Part shown: positions 15,863 to 24,331 of the stretch, in pieces
How positions within the stretch are numbered: the stretch's first letter is position 1
Layout of the letters: every line of letters starts with the position of its first letter
NCBI GenBank assembly: GCA_019873655.1
Contig: JAIOAU010000006.1
Span: 1-64,000, forward strand
Direction: 5' to 3'
Length of the DNA: 64,000 nt
Origin: Chloroflexota bacterium
Lineage (GTDB): Bacteria > Chloroflexota > Anaerolineae > Anaerolineales > Villigracilaceae
Position numbers and translations under genes: made by a program
The notes under the pieces: model-generated
Told to the model about the DNA's origin: nothing
Databases searched by the model: none
The model's input: the letters and a program-made list of their open reading frames with translations, nothing else

Positions 15863-16984
15863 ATGCCGACCTCTCGCGATTACTACGACATCCTGGGCGT
15901 GCCGCGCAACGCCTCGACGGAAGACATCAAGTCGGCCTTCCGTAAATTGGCGCGCCAGTATCATCCCGACGTCAGCAAGGAGCCCGACGCCGAGGAGAAA
16001 TTCAAAGAGATCAACGAGGCCTACGGCGTCCTCTCGGACCCCGAAAAGCGCCGCCGTTACGACCAGTTCGGCCGCGCCGGCCTGGGCGACATGAACGGCA
16101 TGCCCGATTACGCCACCATGGATTTCAGCGACATTTTCGAGGAAATCCTGGGCGGCTTCGGCTTCGATTTTGGTACATCGCGGGCGCGCCGTCCCCGCCG
16201 CGGGCGCGACTTGCAAATGCAGGTCGTCCTGACCTTTGAAGAGGCCGTCTTCGGCGTCGAGAAGACGGTCGAGGTGACCCGCAACGAGGTCTGCAGCGCC
16301 TGCCGCGGCTCGGGGGCCGAACCCGGCACCAGCCCGCAGCGCTGCTCCACTTGCGGCGGGCGCGGCGAGGTACGTCAGGTGCGCCAGACCATCTTCGGTT
16401 CGATGATGCAGTCGGGTCCCTGCCCGACTTGCGGCGGACGCGGCGAAGTCATCCCGACCCCCTGCCGCACCTGCCGCGGCTCTGGCCTGGAGCGCAAGAC
16501 GGTGCGCAAGACGGTCGCCATCCCTGCCGGCGTGGATACCGGCACCCAGATTCGCCTGCCGGGCGAGGGCGAGCCGGGGACGCTGGGCGGCCCGCAGGGC
16601 AACCTCTATCTGGTCATCAGCGTTCAGCCTCATCCGTTCTTCAAGCGCCGCGACAACGATATCATTCTGAACCTGGACATCAACGTGGCCCAGGCGGCCC
16701 TGGGCGCCGAAATCGAAGTCCCCACCGTGGACGGCAAAGAGACGCTCAAGATTCCCCCCGGCACCCAACCGGGCAAGGTCTTCATCCTCAAAGGGCGCGG
16801 CGTGCCGTACCTGCGTCGCAGCGGGCGCGGCGACCAGTTGGTGATCATCAACGTCGAGATTCCCACCCGCCTGACCAAGGAACAGCGCGAGTTGTTCCAG
16901 AAACTGGCGGCCACCCTCGGCGACACGCCCAAACCCAAGGAGAAGGGTTTCCTGGACTGGCTGAATGAGATGTTGAACCAGTGA
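15863..16984 (+). CDS. dnaJ: Hsp40 co-chaperone DnaJ
   Basis: A 373-residue type I DnaJ. The J domain begins [16 protein letters not shown] and carries HPD in [11 protein letters not shown] short Gly/Phe stretch (about residues 80-110) follows. Four zinc-finger repeats are visible: [24 protein letters not shown] and CRTCRGSG. The C-terminal substrate-binding domains end with FLDWLNEML. It stimulates the ATPase of DnaK encoded in the same operon. Confidence 0.98.
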   Translation: MPTSRDYYDILGVPRNASTEDIKSAFRKLARQYHPDVSKEPDAEEKFKEINEAYGVLSDPEKRRRYDQFGRAGLGDMNGMPDYATMDFSDIFEEILGGFGFDFGTSRARRPRRGRDLQMQVVLTFEEAVFGVEKTVEVTRNEVCSACRGSGAEPGTSPQRCSTCGGRGEVRQVRQTIFGSMMQSGPCPTCGGRGEVIPTPCRTCRGSGLERKTVRKTVAIPAGVDTGTQIRLPGEGEPGTLGGPQGNLYLVISVQPHPFFKRRDNDIILNLDINVAQAALGAEIEVPTVDGKETLKIPPGTQPGKVFILKGRGVPYLRRSGRGDQLVIINVEIPTRLTKEQRELFQKLAATLGDTPKPKEKGFLDWLNEMLNQ

Positions 16985-16996
16985 GCGGGAGCGGGG

Positions 16997-17470
16997 ATGA
17001 AGAGATTCATGCTTGGACTCTGGCGTCTGATGCCGGGCTGGATGCAGCGGCTGGCCTCCTGGTTCGTCCGCCCGCATTACGAGGTCTCGGTGGGGGCGCT
17101 GATCTTGAACGAGCGCAATCGGTTGTTGCTCTGTCACCACACCTATCGGCGCGAGTACCCGTGGGGCATGCCCGGCGGCGACATCCATCCGGGCGAGGAC
17201 CCGGCCGAGGCCGTCCGCCGCGAGTTGTGGGAAGAGACCGGCTTGCAGGCCGACCAAGTGGACTTGCTGCTGATCGAAAATTCGCCGCACTATCGTCATC
17301 TATCGTTGACCTATCTGTGTCAGGGGGTGCGCGGCGAGTTCGTCCCCAACGAAGAGGTTTCGCGGATCGCATACTTCGACCTGACGGCGCTGCCGCCCTT
17401 CCTGCCGGCCCAGCGTCAGACCATCGAGCGCGCCCTGGCGCGGCTCGGATTGTCTCCCGCCTATGAGTGA
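16997..17470 (+). CDS. NUDIX hydrolase with hydrophobic N-terminal segment
   Basis: A 157-residue NUDIX enzyme. The box GDIHPGE-x7-RELWEETGL fits GX5EX7REUXEEXGU exactly, so Mg-dependent pyrophosphohydrolase activity is expected; the substrate is unknown. Residues 1-27 are amphipathic and Trp/Met/Leu-rich (MLGLWRLMPGWMQRLASWF), hinting at membrane association. It follows dnaJ by 12 nt and overlaps prmA by 8 nt. Confidence 0.9.
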   Translation: MKRFMLGLWRLMPGWMQRLASWFVRPHYEVSVGALILNERNRLLLCHHTYRREYPWGMPGGDIHPGEDPAEAVRRELWEETGLQADQVDLLLIENSPHYRHLSLTYLCQGVRGEFVPNEEVSRIAYFDLTALPPFLPAQRQTIERALARLGLSPAYE

Positions 17471-18398
17471 ATCCGCCTGGCTCGAAGTTTCTCTGACGGT
17501 GGACGGCGAACTGGCCGAGGCGGTCGCCGACGTGCTGGCGCGTTTCGCCCCCAACGGGGTGGTGACCGAGCAGGGGGTGCGTTTCGTCAACGAGGAAGAC
17601 GAAGGCACGCCGGTCGGCGACGTGACGGTGCGCGCCTATCTGCCGGCCGATGAACGCCTGGACGAGACCCGCCGCCGGCTGGAAGAGGCTCTCTACTACC
17701 TGGGCCGCATCCGCCCCCTGCCCGCCCCGACCTTCCACCTGATCGCCGACCAGAACTGGATGGAAGCCTGGAAGGCGCGTTACCAGCCGATTCCGATCGG
17801 CGAGCGCCTGATCATCGTCCCCGCCTGGCTCGATTCGCCGGACGCCGCCCGCATCGCGATCAAAATAGACCCCGGCATGGCCTTTGGCACGGGGACGCAT
17901 CCCACCACCCAGTTGTGTCTGGAATTCATCGAGGAATTCCTGAGCCCTCAATCGTCAATCCAAAATCGAAAATCGGCAATTGATGTTGGCTGCGGCTCCG
18001 GCATCCTCTCGATCGCCGCCCTGAAACTCGGAGCAGAGATCGCGCTCGGCGTGGACATCGACCCGGTCTCCATCCAGGCGGCGCGCGAAAACGCCCGCGC
18101 CAACGGCATCCCCGACGAGCAGTTGTTGCTGGGGCTGGGTTCGGTGGATGAGATTCTTGCCGGCGCTTTTGCTTTCCGCGCCGCGCCGCTGGTGCTGGCG
18201 AACATCCTTGCCCCGGTCATTCTGCGGCTCTTCGAGGCCGGTTTGGCGAAACTGGTCGAAGCGGGGGGGATGCTCGTCCTTTCGGGAATCCTGCAAGAAC
18301 AGGGCGAGCAGGTGCTTGCCGCCGCCAGGGCGCAGGGGTTGTCGTTTGTGGGGGAGCGGCGTCAGGGGGATTGGCTGGCGCTGGCGTTCACCGCCTAG
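17463..18398 (+). CDS. prmA: ribosomal protein L11 methyltransferase
   Basis: A 311-residue enzyme that trimethylates ribosomal protein L11. The N-terminal recognition domain is followed by the PrmA-specific GMAFGTGTHPTTQLCLEF and the SAM loop DVGCGSGILSIAALKLG; the catalytic-site ANILAPVI completes the match. The interdomain linker just before the SAM loop is encoded by AT-rich minirepeat-like DNA (17951-17980) unlike the rest of the gene. Last gene of the heat-shock operon; its 3' end overlaps the convergent FHA gene by 4 nt. Confidence 0.94.
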   Translation: MSESAWLEVSLTVDGELAEAVADVLARFAPNGVVTEQGVRFVNEEDEGTPVGDVTVRAYLPADERLDETRRRLEEALYYLGRIRPLPAPTFHLIADQNWMEAWKARYQPIPIGERLIIVPAWLDSPDAARIAIKIDPGMAFGTGTHPTTQLCLEFIEEFLSPQSSIQNRKSAIDVGCGSGILSIAALKLGAEIALGVDIDPVSIQAARENARANGIPDEQLLLGLGSVDEILAGAFAFRAAPLVLANILAPVILRLFEAGLAKLVEAGGMLVLSGILQEQGEQVLAAARAQGLSFVGERRQGDWLALAFTA

Positions 18399-18934
18399 CC
18401 TTTTTTGCTGAAGCGGAAGGTCAGGAACAGGCGCAGATTGCCCAGCCGCAGAAAGACGCCGTGATGAAGGGGGTAAGGCTGATGCGGCGTCATGCGTTCT
18501 TCGTAGAGGTAGGTACCGTTGGCGCTGCCCAGGTCAATGGCTTCATAGCCTCCTTCCGAGCGCCGAATCAGCAAGTGCTGGCGCGAGACGCCCAGTTCGC
18601 GAGCGCCGTAGGGGGCCAGGTCAATGAGGACTTTGTCGGCGGGCGGTTTCTGTTTTGTGTCCAGGCGGCCCAGGATGAATTCATCTTCGTAAACGATGGT
18701 CATCGGCTGAGAGGACTCGTTCAGGTAGAGCGCCACGCCGCGCGCCGGCGGAGGCAGATCGAGCGGTTCTGGCGGCGCGGCGGGCGTCGTCCGCCCTTCG
18801 ACGTTGACCGTGCTGCTCTCCGACGAGGCGACGACCGCCTCCAGCGGCGTCCCGCAGAACAGGCAGGTGTCGGCCTCGGGACGGTTGAGGTGGCCGCAGG
18901 CCGGGCAGGGTTTTCCGGGGCTTTGGGCGGTCAT
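18395..18934 (-). CDS. zinc-ribbon plus FHA-domain protein (1)
   Basis: A 179-residue protein. Residues about 7-33 form a zinc ribbon (CPACGHLNRPEADTCLFCG). The C-terminal half is an FHA domain with GRLD, GVSRQHLLIRR and DLGSANGTYL, the phosphothreonine-binding loops. Start ATG at 18934 is preferred over an upstream in-frame codon because the zinc ribbon begins shortly after it. It probably reads the phosphorylation state set by the neighbouring kinase. A second, similar protein lies at 23.1 kb. Confidence 0.88.
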   Translation of the reverse strand: MTAQSPGKPCPACGHLNRPEADTCLFCGTPLEAVVASSESSTVNVEGRTTPAAPPEPLDLPPPARGVALYLNESSQPMTIVYEDEFILGRLDTKQKPPADKVLIDLAPYGARELGVSRQHLLIRRSEGGYEAIDLGSANGTYLYEERMTPHQPYPLHHGVFLRLGNLRLFLTFRFSKKG

Positions 18935-18973
18935 TGTTTTCACCAATCTTCCGAACAAAAGAGTACATCATAC

Positions 18974-19003
18974 ATAATACAACTTTTTTGGTGTTTTTTG
19001 CAA
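18974..19003 (-). promoter_or_regulatory. promoter of the first FHA gene
   Basis: On the minus strand TTGCAA (18998-19003) and TATTAT (18974-18979) are 18 nt apart in an AT-rich island with an overlapping TATGAT. Confidence 0.6.
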
Positions 19004-19057
19004 TCATTCTGGGGAGTGGTTTCGTTTTTCGGGCTGCTGTCAGTCGTCGGAAACGAT

Positions 19058-19090
19058 TCGGTTCCGAAGTCTGGAGACTTCGGACTCCGG
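19058..19090. repeat. CCGAAGTCTGGAGACTTCGG palindrome
   Basis: A perfect 8-bp stem CCGAAGTC/GACTTCGG with a 4-nt loop, flanked by further CCGGA pieces, lies 20-50 nt past the kinase stop. It could serve as terminator for the kinase but lacks a U-run. Confidence 0.6.
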
Positions 19091-19108
19091 ATACAGGGCA
19101 TTTGTTCG

Positions 19109-21301
19109 TCACTCTTCGGGGAGGGCCAGGGAGATGAGGTGACCCAAGACGGCGATCGGCAGACTGACCAGCAGCATGACGCCCAGGACGGAGGTCGCAG
19201 GCCAGGCGTAATCATAGAAAAGGAGGGGCGAGGCCTGGCCCAGGCGCAGGTGCGCCCACCAGGAGCCGGACAACGCCAGAAAGAAGGCGAATCCAGAGAG
19301 CAAGATGCGCCCCAGGCGCGCCCGGAACAGGGCGGCAGCCGAAAAGCCCAGCGCCGTCAGCAGGCAGGCGGCCGGGACGAGAAAACCCGCCGGCGCAGCG
19401 TTCAGGACGAGAACGTCGTAGATGAAGACGGCAAAGTACAAGAACAGGCCGCCGAACAGCGTCGCCAATCCCAGCCGCGTCGGGCGGGGCAGGCGCGGAA
19501 AGCGCTCCATGAGCAGGCGCGCCGCCAGAATCCCGACCCCAAACGGCGCGCCAAAGATGGCGCCCCTTTCCAGCGAGAGGATGATGTGACGCGCCTCCCA
19601 GAAATCGGGGACGCGGGCGGTCAGGTAGGCTTGCAGGCCAAAGCCGAGCAGGCCGCCGAGGACGATGGAAGCGTAGGCGGCGAGCAGAGCCAGCGGGCGG
19701 GCGAACAGACGGTCGATCATCCAGGCGAGGAGGGCGCGGCGCCGAAGGGCGGCCGGAGTCCAGCGCGGCAGGCCGCCGGCGACGGCATAGATCAGTTGCA
19801 GGGCGTCGTCGCGCCGTTCCTCGTCTTGCGATTCGAGCAGCAGGCGCAGGGCGGTTTCGGAACGCAGGCGGCCGATTAAGCGGGCGGCCTGGTCGCCGGT
19901 CTCCGAGTCCTCCAGCGCCAGTTGCGTCAGCCGCGCCTCCTCGGTTTCGCCGAAGGCCCGCTGTCTCCAGGCGGGCGGCGCGGCGGTCAGCCGGTCGAGC
20001 AGACTCAACGCCTCCTGCCGGCGGGCGGCGTCCTCGGCCTCGCCCGCCAGGTTGAGCAGGGCGTCCACCAGCACGGGCGGGAGCGATTCGGAGGGCAGGT
20101 TCAGCCCTTGTTCGCCCTGGAGGCGCGCCAGAGTCAGGGCGACGCTGCGCGCGCTGCCACGGTTGAGGATTTCGCCGGCGATGGTCAACCTTCCGGCGGG
20201 CGAGGCGAGGCGATTCCACCAGAATTGGTCGTCGAAGCCGAAGATGAGGGCGTGATAGAGCAGGAAAGCCGTGATGGATTCGGGGACGGCCTGCATGGGC
20301 CGGTGGTATTCGCTGACGAGAGCGAATTTGGTCAGGCTGAGGCTGGCGCGGGTGTCAGATTGCCAGCGCGTCAGGCTGTGGCGGAGGAGTTCCTGCACGT
20401 CTTGTTGGAGGATGACGCTCTCCTGGCGCGGGGAAACGGTCGCTTCGGCGGGCGGCAGGCCGAAGGCTTGATAAACCAGCCGGATGGCCTCCTCGGCCGA
20501 GGCGGGCCGGTCGGCGGCTTCGGCGGCGGTCAGGCGGCGCAGGACGGGGGTGAGAGCGGGGGGGAGAGCCGGGTTGAGGTCGCGCGGGTCGGGCAGTTCC
20601 TCGGCGGAATACAGTTGGCGGATTCCGAGGGCGCTTTCGCCGTCCCAGGGCAGATGCCCGGTAAAGAGTTCGTAGAGCAGGATGCCGAAACTGTAGAGGT
20701 CGGACTGCGGCGAAATGGCGGCCATGCGGTGCTGTTCGGGCGGAGCATAAATGGGGGTGCCGCGGCCGGTGTGCAAGGCCTGGGTGCTGGTCGAGAGGAA
20801 GCGGGCGATGCCAAAATCGCTCAGGTAGGCGTTGCGGCTCAAATCGATGAGCACGTTGGAGGACTTCAGGTCGCGGTGGATGATGCCCTGCTGATGGAGG
20901 TAGGTCAAGGCGGCGGCGATTTCCGAGGCGTAGCGCAGGGCTTCGTCCACGTCCAGCGGCCGGGAAGCGATTTTCTGGAGCAGGGTTCCCCCGGCTGCAT
21001 AGCGCGAAACGAAGTAACGTATCTTGCCTGTCCAGCCGATTTCATAGAGTGGAAGGATGTAGGGATGGCGCAATCGGGTGAGACGCTCGGTCTGCTGGGC
21101 GAGCATCTCGTTGTAGGCCCGCTCCTGGTCGCTGTCGCCGACCTCGCTGAATTTGATGGCGACGATGCGCCCCTGCTGCGGGTCGCGCGCCGACCAGACG
21201 ACTCCCTGCCCGCCGACGCCGATTTGTTCCAGCAACTGGTAGCGCTGGAACAGACCGCCGGGACGGAAATCGGGGGAAGCGGAGAAAGCGGTCTCTGTCA
21301 T
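19109..21301 (-). CDS. transmembrane serine/threonine protein kinase
   Basis: A 730-residue Hanks-type kinase. The catalytic domain (about residues 20-285) has the glycine loop IGVGGQGVVW, catalytic Lys in VAIKFSE, HRDLKSSNVL and DFGIARF. A helical middle region of about 250 residues follows, then a C-terminal membrane domain with roughly six to seven hydrophobic segments, an unusual layout because most bacterial kinases have one TM. The ATG at 21301 (MTETAFSA) is chosen because the ORF upstream is repetitive and non-homologous. Likely partners are the adjacent FHA proteins. Confidence 0.9.
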   Translation of the reverse strand: MTETAFSASPDFRPGGLFQRYQLLEQIGVGGQGVVWSARDPQQGRIVAIKFSEVGDSDQERAYNEMLAQQTERLTRLRHPYILPLYEIGWTGKIRYFVSRYAAGGTLLQKIASRPLDVDEALRYASEIAAALTYLHQQGIIHRDLKSSNVLIDLSRNAYLSDFGIARFLSTSTQALHTGRGTPIYAPPEQHRMAAISPQSDLYSFGILLYELFTGHLPWDGESALGIRQLYSAEELPDPRDLNPALPPALTPVLRRLTAAEAADRPASAEEAIRLVYQAFGLPPAEATVSPRQESVILQQDVQELLRHSLTRWQSDTRASLSLTKFALVSEYHRPMQAVPESITAFLLYHALIFGFDDQFWWNRLASPAGRLTIAGEILNRGSARSVALTLARLQGEQGLNLPSESLPPVLVDALLNLAGEAEDAARRQEALSLLDRLTAAPPAWRQRAFGETEEARLTQLALEDSETGDQAARLIGRLRSETALRLLLESQDEERRDDALQLIYAVAGGLPRWTPAALRRRALLAWMIDRLFARPLALLAAYASIVLGGLLGFGLQAYLTARVPDFWEARHIILSLERGAIFGAPFGVGILAARLLMERFPRLPRPTRLGLATLFGGLFLYFAVFIYDVLVLNAAPAGFLVPAACLLTALGFSAAALFRARLGRILLSGFAFFLALSGSWWAHLRLGQASPLLFYDYAWPATSVLGVMLLVSLPIAVLGHLISLALPEE

Positions 21302-21333
21302 GGGCCTCGGCGAAGATGGAGGCTGGACTCGGA

Positions 21334-23052
21334 TTACGGCGGGCAGCCCTCGGGCGGGGCAGGGATAATGTCGTTGGGGTGATTGGCGTGGCCGCCGATG
21401 TTGCCGTCGGCAAAGTAGAGAGTCTGGCATTTGCTGTGATAGTCCACGCAGTGGCAAATGGTAATGCCCTGCGAGGTGCTGGTCGGCGGCGGCGAGGTGT
21501 TGGTTGGCGGCAGCGGGGTGTTGGTTGGCGGCAGCGGAGTGTTGGTCGGCGGCGGAGTATTGGTTGGCGGCGGGGTGGGCGATGGGACCGTCGGGGTTCT
21601 GGTGGCAGTCGAAGAGGACGGCGTGCGCGTCGGTGGGGCGCTGGTGGCGGTGGAAACGCCGCCGGATCGGGTGGGGGAAGGAGTCGGAGAGATCGTCGGG
21701 GAGACGGCTGGCGTCGCCGTGCGGCTGGGGGTGAGGGTCGCGGTAGAAGCGGCGGTTGCGGTCCCGGCCGTCTGGGTGGAGGTCGGGCCGAAACCGGTCG
21801 CCAGGGCGGCCTGAGCAGTCGCCTCGTTGACAGGCTGGAGGTCCGCCTCGGCGCAGTACTGGCCGCTGAGTGCGCAGGCGACTGCCAGGTCTGCTTCGGA
21901 GAGCGGAATCGGGTCGGAGGGCGGCCCGACCGCCTCCATGCCGTTTGCTCCGCCGAGGGGAACGCTCACCGATTGGCCGGCGCCGAAGAAGACGAGGTGA
22001 CCGTCGGCGAGGAGGCTGGCCGAGCCTTCATAGACGGAGACGACCATCTCGCCGCCCGCCTCGGCGCGCAGGCTGGCGTTGCCCATCAAGGTCAGTTCGG
22101 CCCCGTTGACGGTAAAGCGGATGCCCGCCCCAGCCGGCATGGTGATCAAGATGCCGTCGAAAGGCACCTGTTCGCAGACCACCTGGCCCAGTTCGCTGGA
22201 GAAATAGAAGGATTGCAGACTTTGGGTGGGGTTATCGAGGGTGGTGTTGCCGAAGACGATCAGGGTGACGTTTTCCCCGGGCAGGGAACGCGGCAAATTG
22301 GCCATGACGCGGAAGATGGCGATGCCCCATTCCTGTTGGGCAAGGTTGAGCGGGGAAGCCGAAAGGCGCAGCAGGTCTTGCACCTGGATGACGTCGCCGC
22401 GCTGCGAGAAGGAGAGACTCGCTCCGGGGGCCAGGTCGGCCTCGACGGTGTTGTTGCCATAACAGACCTGGTTGAGGCCGATGCGTTCGCACAATTCGGC
22501 CGAGGCCTGCATGGCCTGTTCGATCAGGCGCTGGCAGTCGGCCGCGGCGGTGGCGGTCAATGGGCCGCTCTCGCCGCCCGGAAAGGCGCCGGCGTTGTAC
22601 AGGGCGGTGAGTCCCACCAGGGCGCAGGAGAGGAGGAAGAAGAAGGCGACCAGACCGGCGAGCGGCTCGCGGCGTCTCTTCTTGCGTCGGGAGGCGGGAG
22701 GTTTGGGGGGAGGGGGGACTTTCGCGGCGGCGGTTGGGACGGGCGGCAAAGGCGGATCGGAAACTCCCCCACGATCGGGCTGGGCAGGCTGGGACGGCGG
22801 CGGAGGGCGCAGCAGGTTCAGGCGTCGACGCGCTTCGGCGTGATCGGGCTGGAGATGCAGAATGCGCTCCAGGCAGTCGATTTCCTCCTGGGGCGTGTAA
22901 CAGACCTGGGAGAGGTATTCCCAGGCGCGGATGTTTTGGTTGTCTTGCAGCAGGATTTGACGAATGATCTGGCGCGCCTGCGCTTTCTGGTTGTTTTCAA
23001 TCAGACGGGCGGCTTGTTGTAACAGTTCGTTCAGCGAAGGACGTTCGTTCAT
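21334..23052 (-). CDS. TPR, TM and FecR-like protein with Thr/Pro-rich tail
   Basis: A 572-residue protein. Residues 1-80 look like TPR helices (ARQIIRQILLQDNQNIRAW). A proline-rich linker and a basic patch (SRRKKRRRE) precede one TM segment (about 155-180). The outside part contains a FecR-like beta domain (GAGIRFTVNGAELTLMGNAS, VYEGSASLLADGHLVFFGAG) and ends in a long Thr/Pro/Ser-rich tail with PPTNTP repeats. The ATG at 23052 is used; a GTG at 23076 overlapping the previous stop is possible. It lies in one operon with an FHA protein and a kinase, suggesting an envelope signalling assembly. Confidence 0.8.
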   Translation of the reverse strand: MNERPSLNELLQQAARLIENNQKAQARQIIRQILLQDNQNIRAWEYLSQVCYTPQEEIDCLERILHLQPDHAEARRRLNLLRPPPPSQPAQPDRGGVSDPPLPPVPTAAAKVPPPPKPPASRRKKRRREPLAGLVAFFFLLSCALVGLTALYNAGAFPGGESGPLTATAAADCQRLIEQAMQASAELCERIGLNQVCYGNNTVEADLAPGASLSFSQRGDVIQVQDLLRLSASPLNLAQQEWGIAIFRVMANLPRSLPGENVTLIVFGNTTLDNPTQSLQSFYFSSELGQVVCEQVPFDGILITMPAGAGIRFTVNGAELTLMGNASLRAEAGGEMVVSVYEGSASLLADGHLVFFGAGQSVSVPLGGANGMEAVGPPSDPIPLSEADLAVACALSGQYCAEADLQPVNEATAQAALATGFGPTSTQTAGTATAASTATLTPSRTATPAVSPTISPTPSPTRSGGVSTATSAPPTRTPSSSTATRTPTVPSPTPPPTNTPPPTNTPLPPTNTPLPPTNTSPPPTSTSQGITICHCVDYHSKCQTLYFADGNIGGHANHPNDIIPAPPEGCPP

Positions 23053-23075
23053 TCGTCTGGGAAGGACATGAACCA

Positions 23076-23627
23076 CTAGGGGCGCGGATCTTCCCGGAAG
23101 GTAATGAAGATGCGCATCTTTCCCATGCGGATGAGATCGCCGTGCGAGAGGGGGTAGGGCTGGTTGGGCACCATGCGCTTGTCGAGCAGGTAACTGCCGT
23201 TGGTGCTGCCCAGGTCCATGACCTCGTACCCCTCGCCGGCGCGGCGGATGAGCAGATGCCGGCGCGAGACGCCTTTTTCCAGAGCGCCGTAGGGCCGCAA
23301 GTCGACGATGGGTTCTGCGCTGGGAGATTCTTCCTGGCTGTCGCTGACGCGGCCGATGATGAATTCGTCATCGTACATGATGGCGATGGGTTTGATGTCG
23401 CCTGCCAGGTAGATGGCTACCCCTCGAATGGGCGGCGGCACCCGGCTCAGTTCGACAATCCCCTCTTCGGCCGTCGGCAGGCCTCTCTCTGCCCCCAAAT
23501 TGACCGTGCTGGTGTCGCTTTGCTTGTCAGCCTTTTCCAACGGCGTCCCGCAGATGAGGCAGAATTCGGCTTCTGGGCGGTTTTTATGGCCGCAGGCAGG
23601 ACAAAGTTTTTCGGGCAAAGCGTTCAT
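23076..23627 (-). CDS. zinc-ribbon plus FHA-domain protein (2)
   Basis: A 183-residue protein with the same plan as the gene at 18.4 kb: an N-terminal zinc ribbon (CPACGHKNRPEAEFCLICG) and a C-terminal FHA domain (GRVS, GVSRRHLLIRR, DLGSTNGSYL). The two are obvious paralogues. It is the promoter-proximal gene of the unit with the TPR/FecR protein, whose start overlaps its stop. A role in phosphothreonine recognition is inferred from the FHA loops. Confidence 0.9.
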   Translation of the reverse strand: MNALPEKLCPACGHKNRPEAEFCLICGTPLEKADKQSDTSTVNLGAERGLPTAEEGIVELSRVPPPIRGVAIYLAGDIKPIAIMYDDEFIIGRVSDSQEESPSAEPIVDLRPYGALEKGVSRRHLLIRRAGEGYEVMDLGSTNGSYLLDKRMVPNQPYPLSHGDLIRMGKMRIFITFREDPRP

Positions 23628-23699
23628 TGTTTTTCTCCGGCGGCGTCGCTGGCCGCTGCAGGGAACGGAAAGTCCAACTAGATTGGGGTTTATTAGTTA

Positions 23700-23728
23700 A
23701 TCATACAACGGATTCTCTTGCAGTGCAA
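23700..23728 (-). promoter_or_regulatory. promoter of the FHA-FecR-kinase unit
   Basis: On the minus strand TTGCAC (23723-23728) and TATGAT (23700-23705) are separated by 17 nt, about 70 nt upstream of the FHA gene start. Confidence 0.65.
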
Positions 23729-23821
23729 TCCGCCCTAAAGTCCTCGCCCCGTGGCTTCCACCAGGCGGACCGGCGGAAATCCCTGGAGCAATCCTGGATT
23801 TTTGTGCTATCATACAAGCGT

Positions 23822-24301
23822 ATGGACCGGCGGCGATTGGTTCCGTATTTGCTCCTGAATGTGCTGGTATCTGCCCTTGTGACGGGCGGCATCCTTTACT
23901 TTTACGACCGCGCCTACCGCGCCGACTGCGGAGGGGCGCCGATCATTCCTACGCTGCCCCTGCCGGCCAACGCCACGCCGCTTGCCGACCAGGTGCATGT
24001 GGATATCGTCAGCATCATCGGCGCCGGTTCGCCCGTCAGCGAGATCGTGGTCATTCAGAACACCGGCCCGGAGGCTGTCGTCCTCACCGGCTGGCGGCTG
24101 CAAGACAGTCATGGGGCCGTCTATCTCTTCCCCCAGTTGACCCTCCACCCCGGCGCCTCGGTGCAGGTCCATACGGCCAGCGGCGTGGATACCGCCATCG
24201 ACTTGTACTGGGGCGGCAGCACGTCCATCTGGCAGGCAGGCGAAATCGCCTCGCTCTACGATTCTCAGGGTATACTTCGGGCGCTCTATCGCGTCCCTTG
24301 A
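23822..24301 (+). CDS. membrane-anchored lamin-tail-domain protein
   Basis: A 159-residue protein with an N-terminal TM anchor (LVPYLLLNVLVSALVTGGIL) and an extracytoplasmic lamin-tail (LTD) fold: VSEIVVIQNTGPEAVVLTGW, LQDSHGAVYLFP and LTLHPGASVQVHTASG are typical. ATG at 23822 is chosen because the anchor begins directly after it. LTD domains in bacteria often occur in cell-surface or envelope proteins. It lies 30 nt upstream of dnaX and may be co-transcribed, without an obvious functional link. Confidence 0.8.
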   Translation: MDRRRLVPYLLLNVLVSALVTGGILYFYDRAYRADCGGAPIIPTLPLPANATPLADQVHVDIVSIIGAGSPVSEIVVIQNTGPEAVVLTGWRLQDSHGAVYLFPQLTLHPGASVQVHTASGVDTAIDLYWGGSTSIWQAGEIASLYDSQGILRALYRVP

Positions 24302-24331
24302 AATGGATTTTCTCCGAGAAATCAGAAGCCC

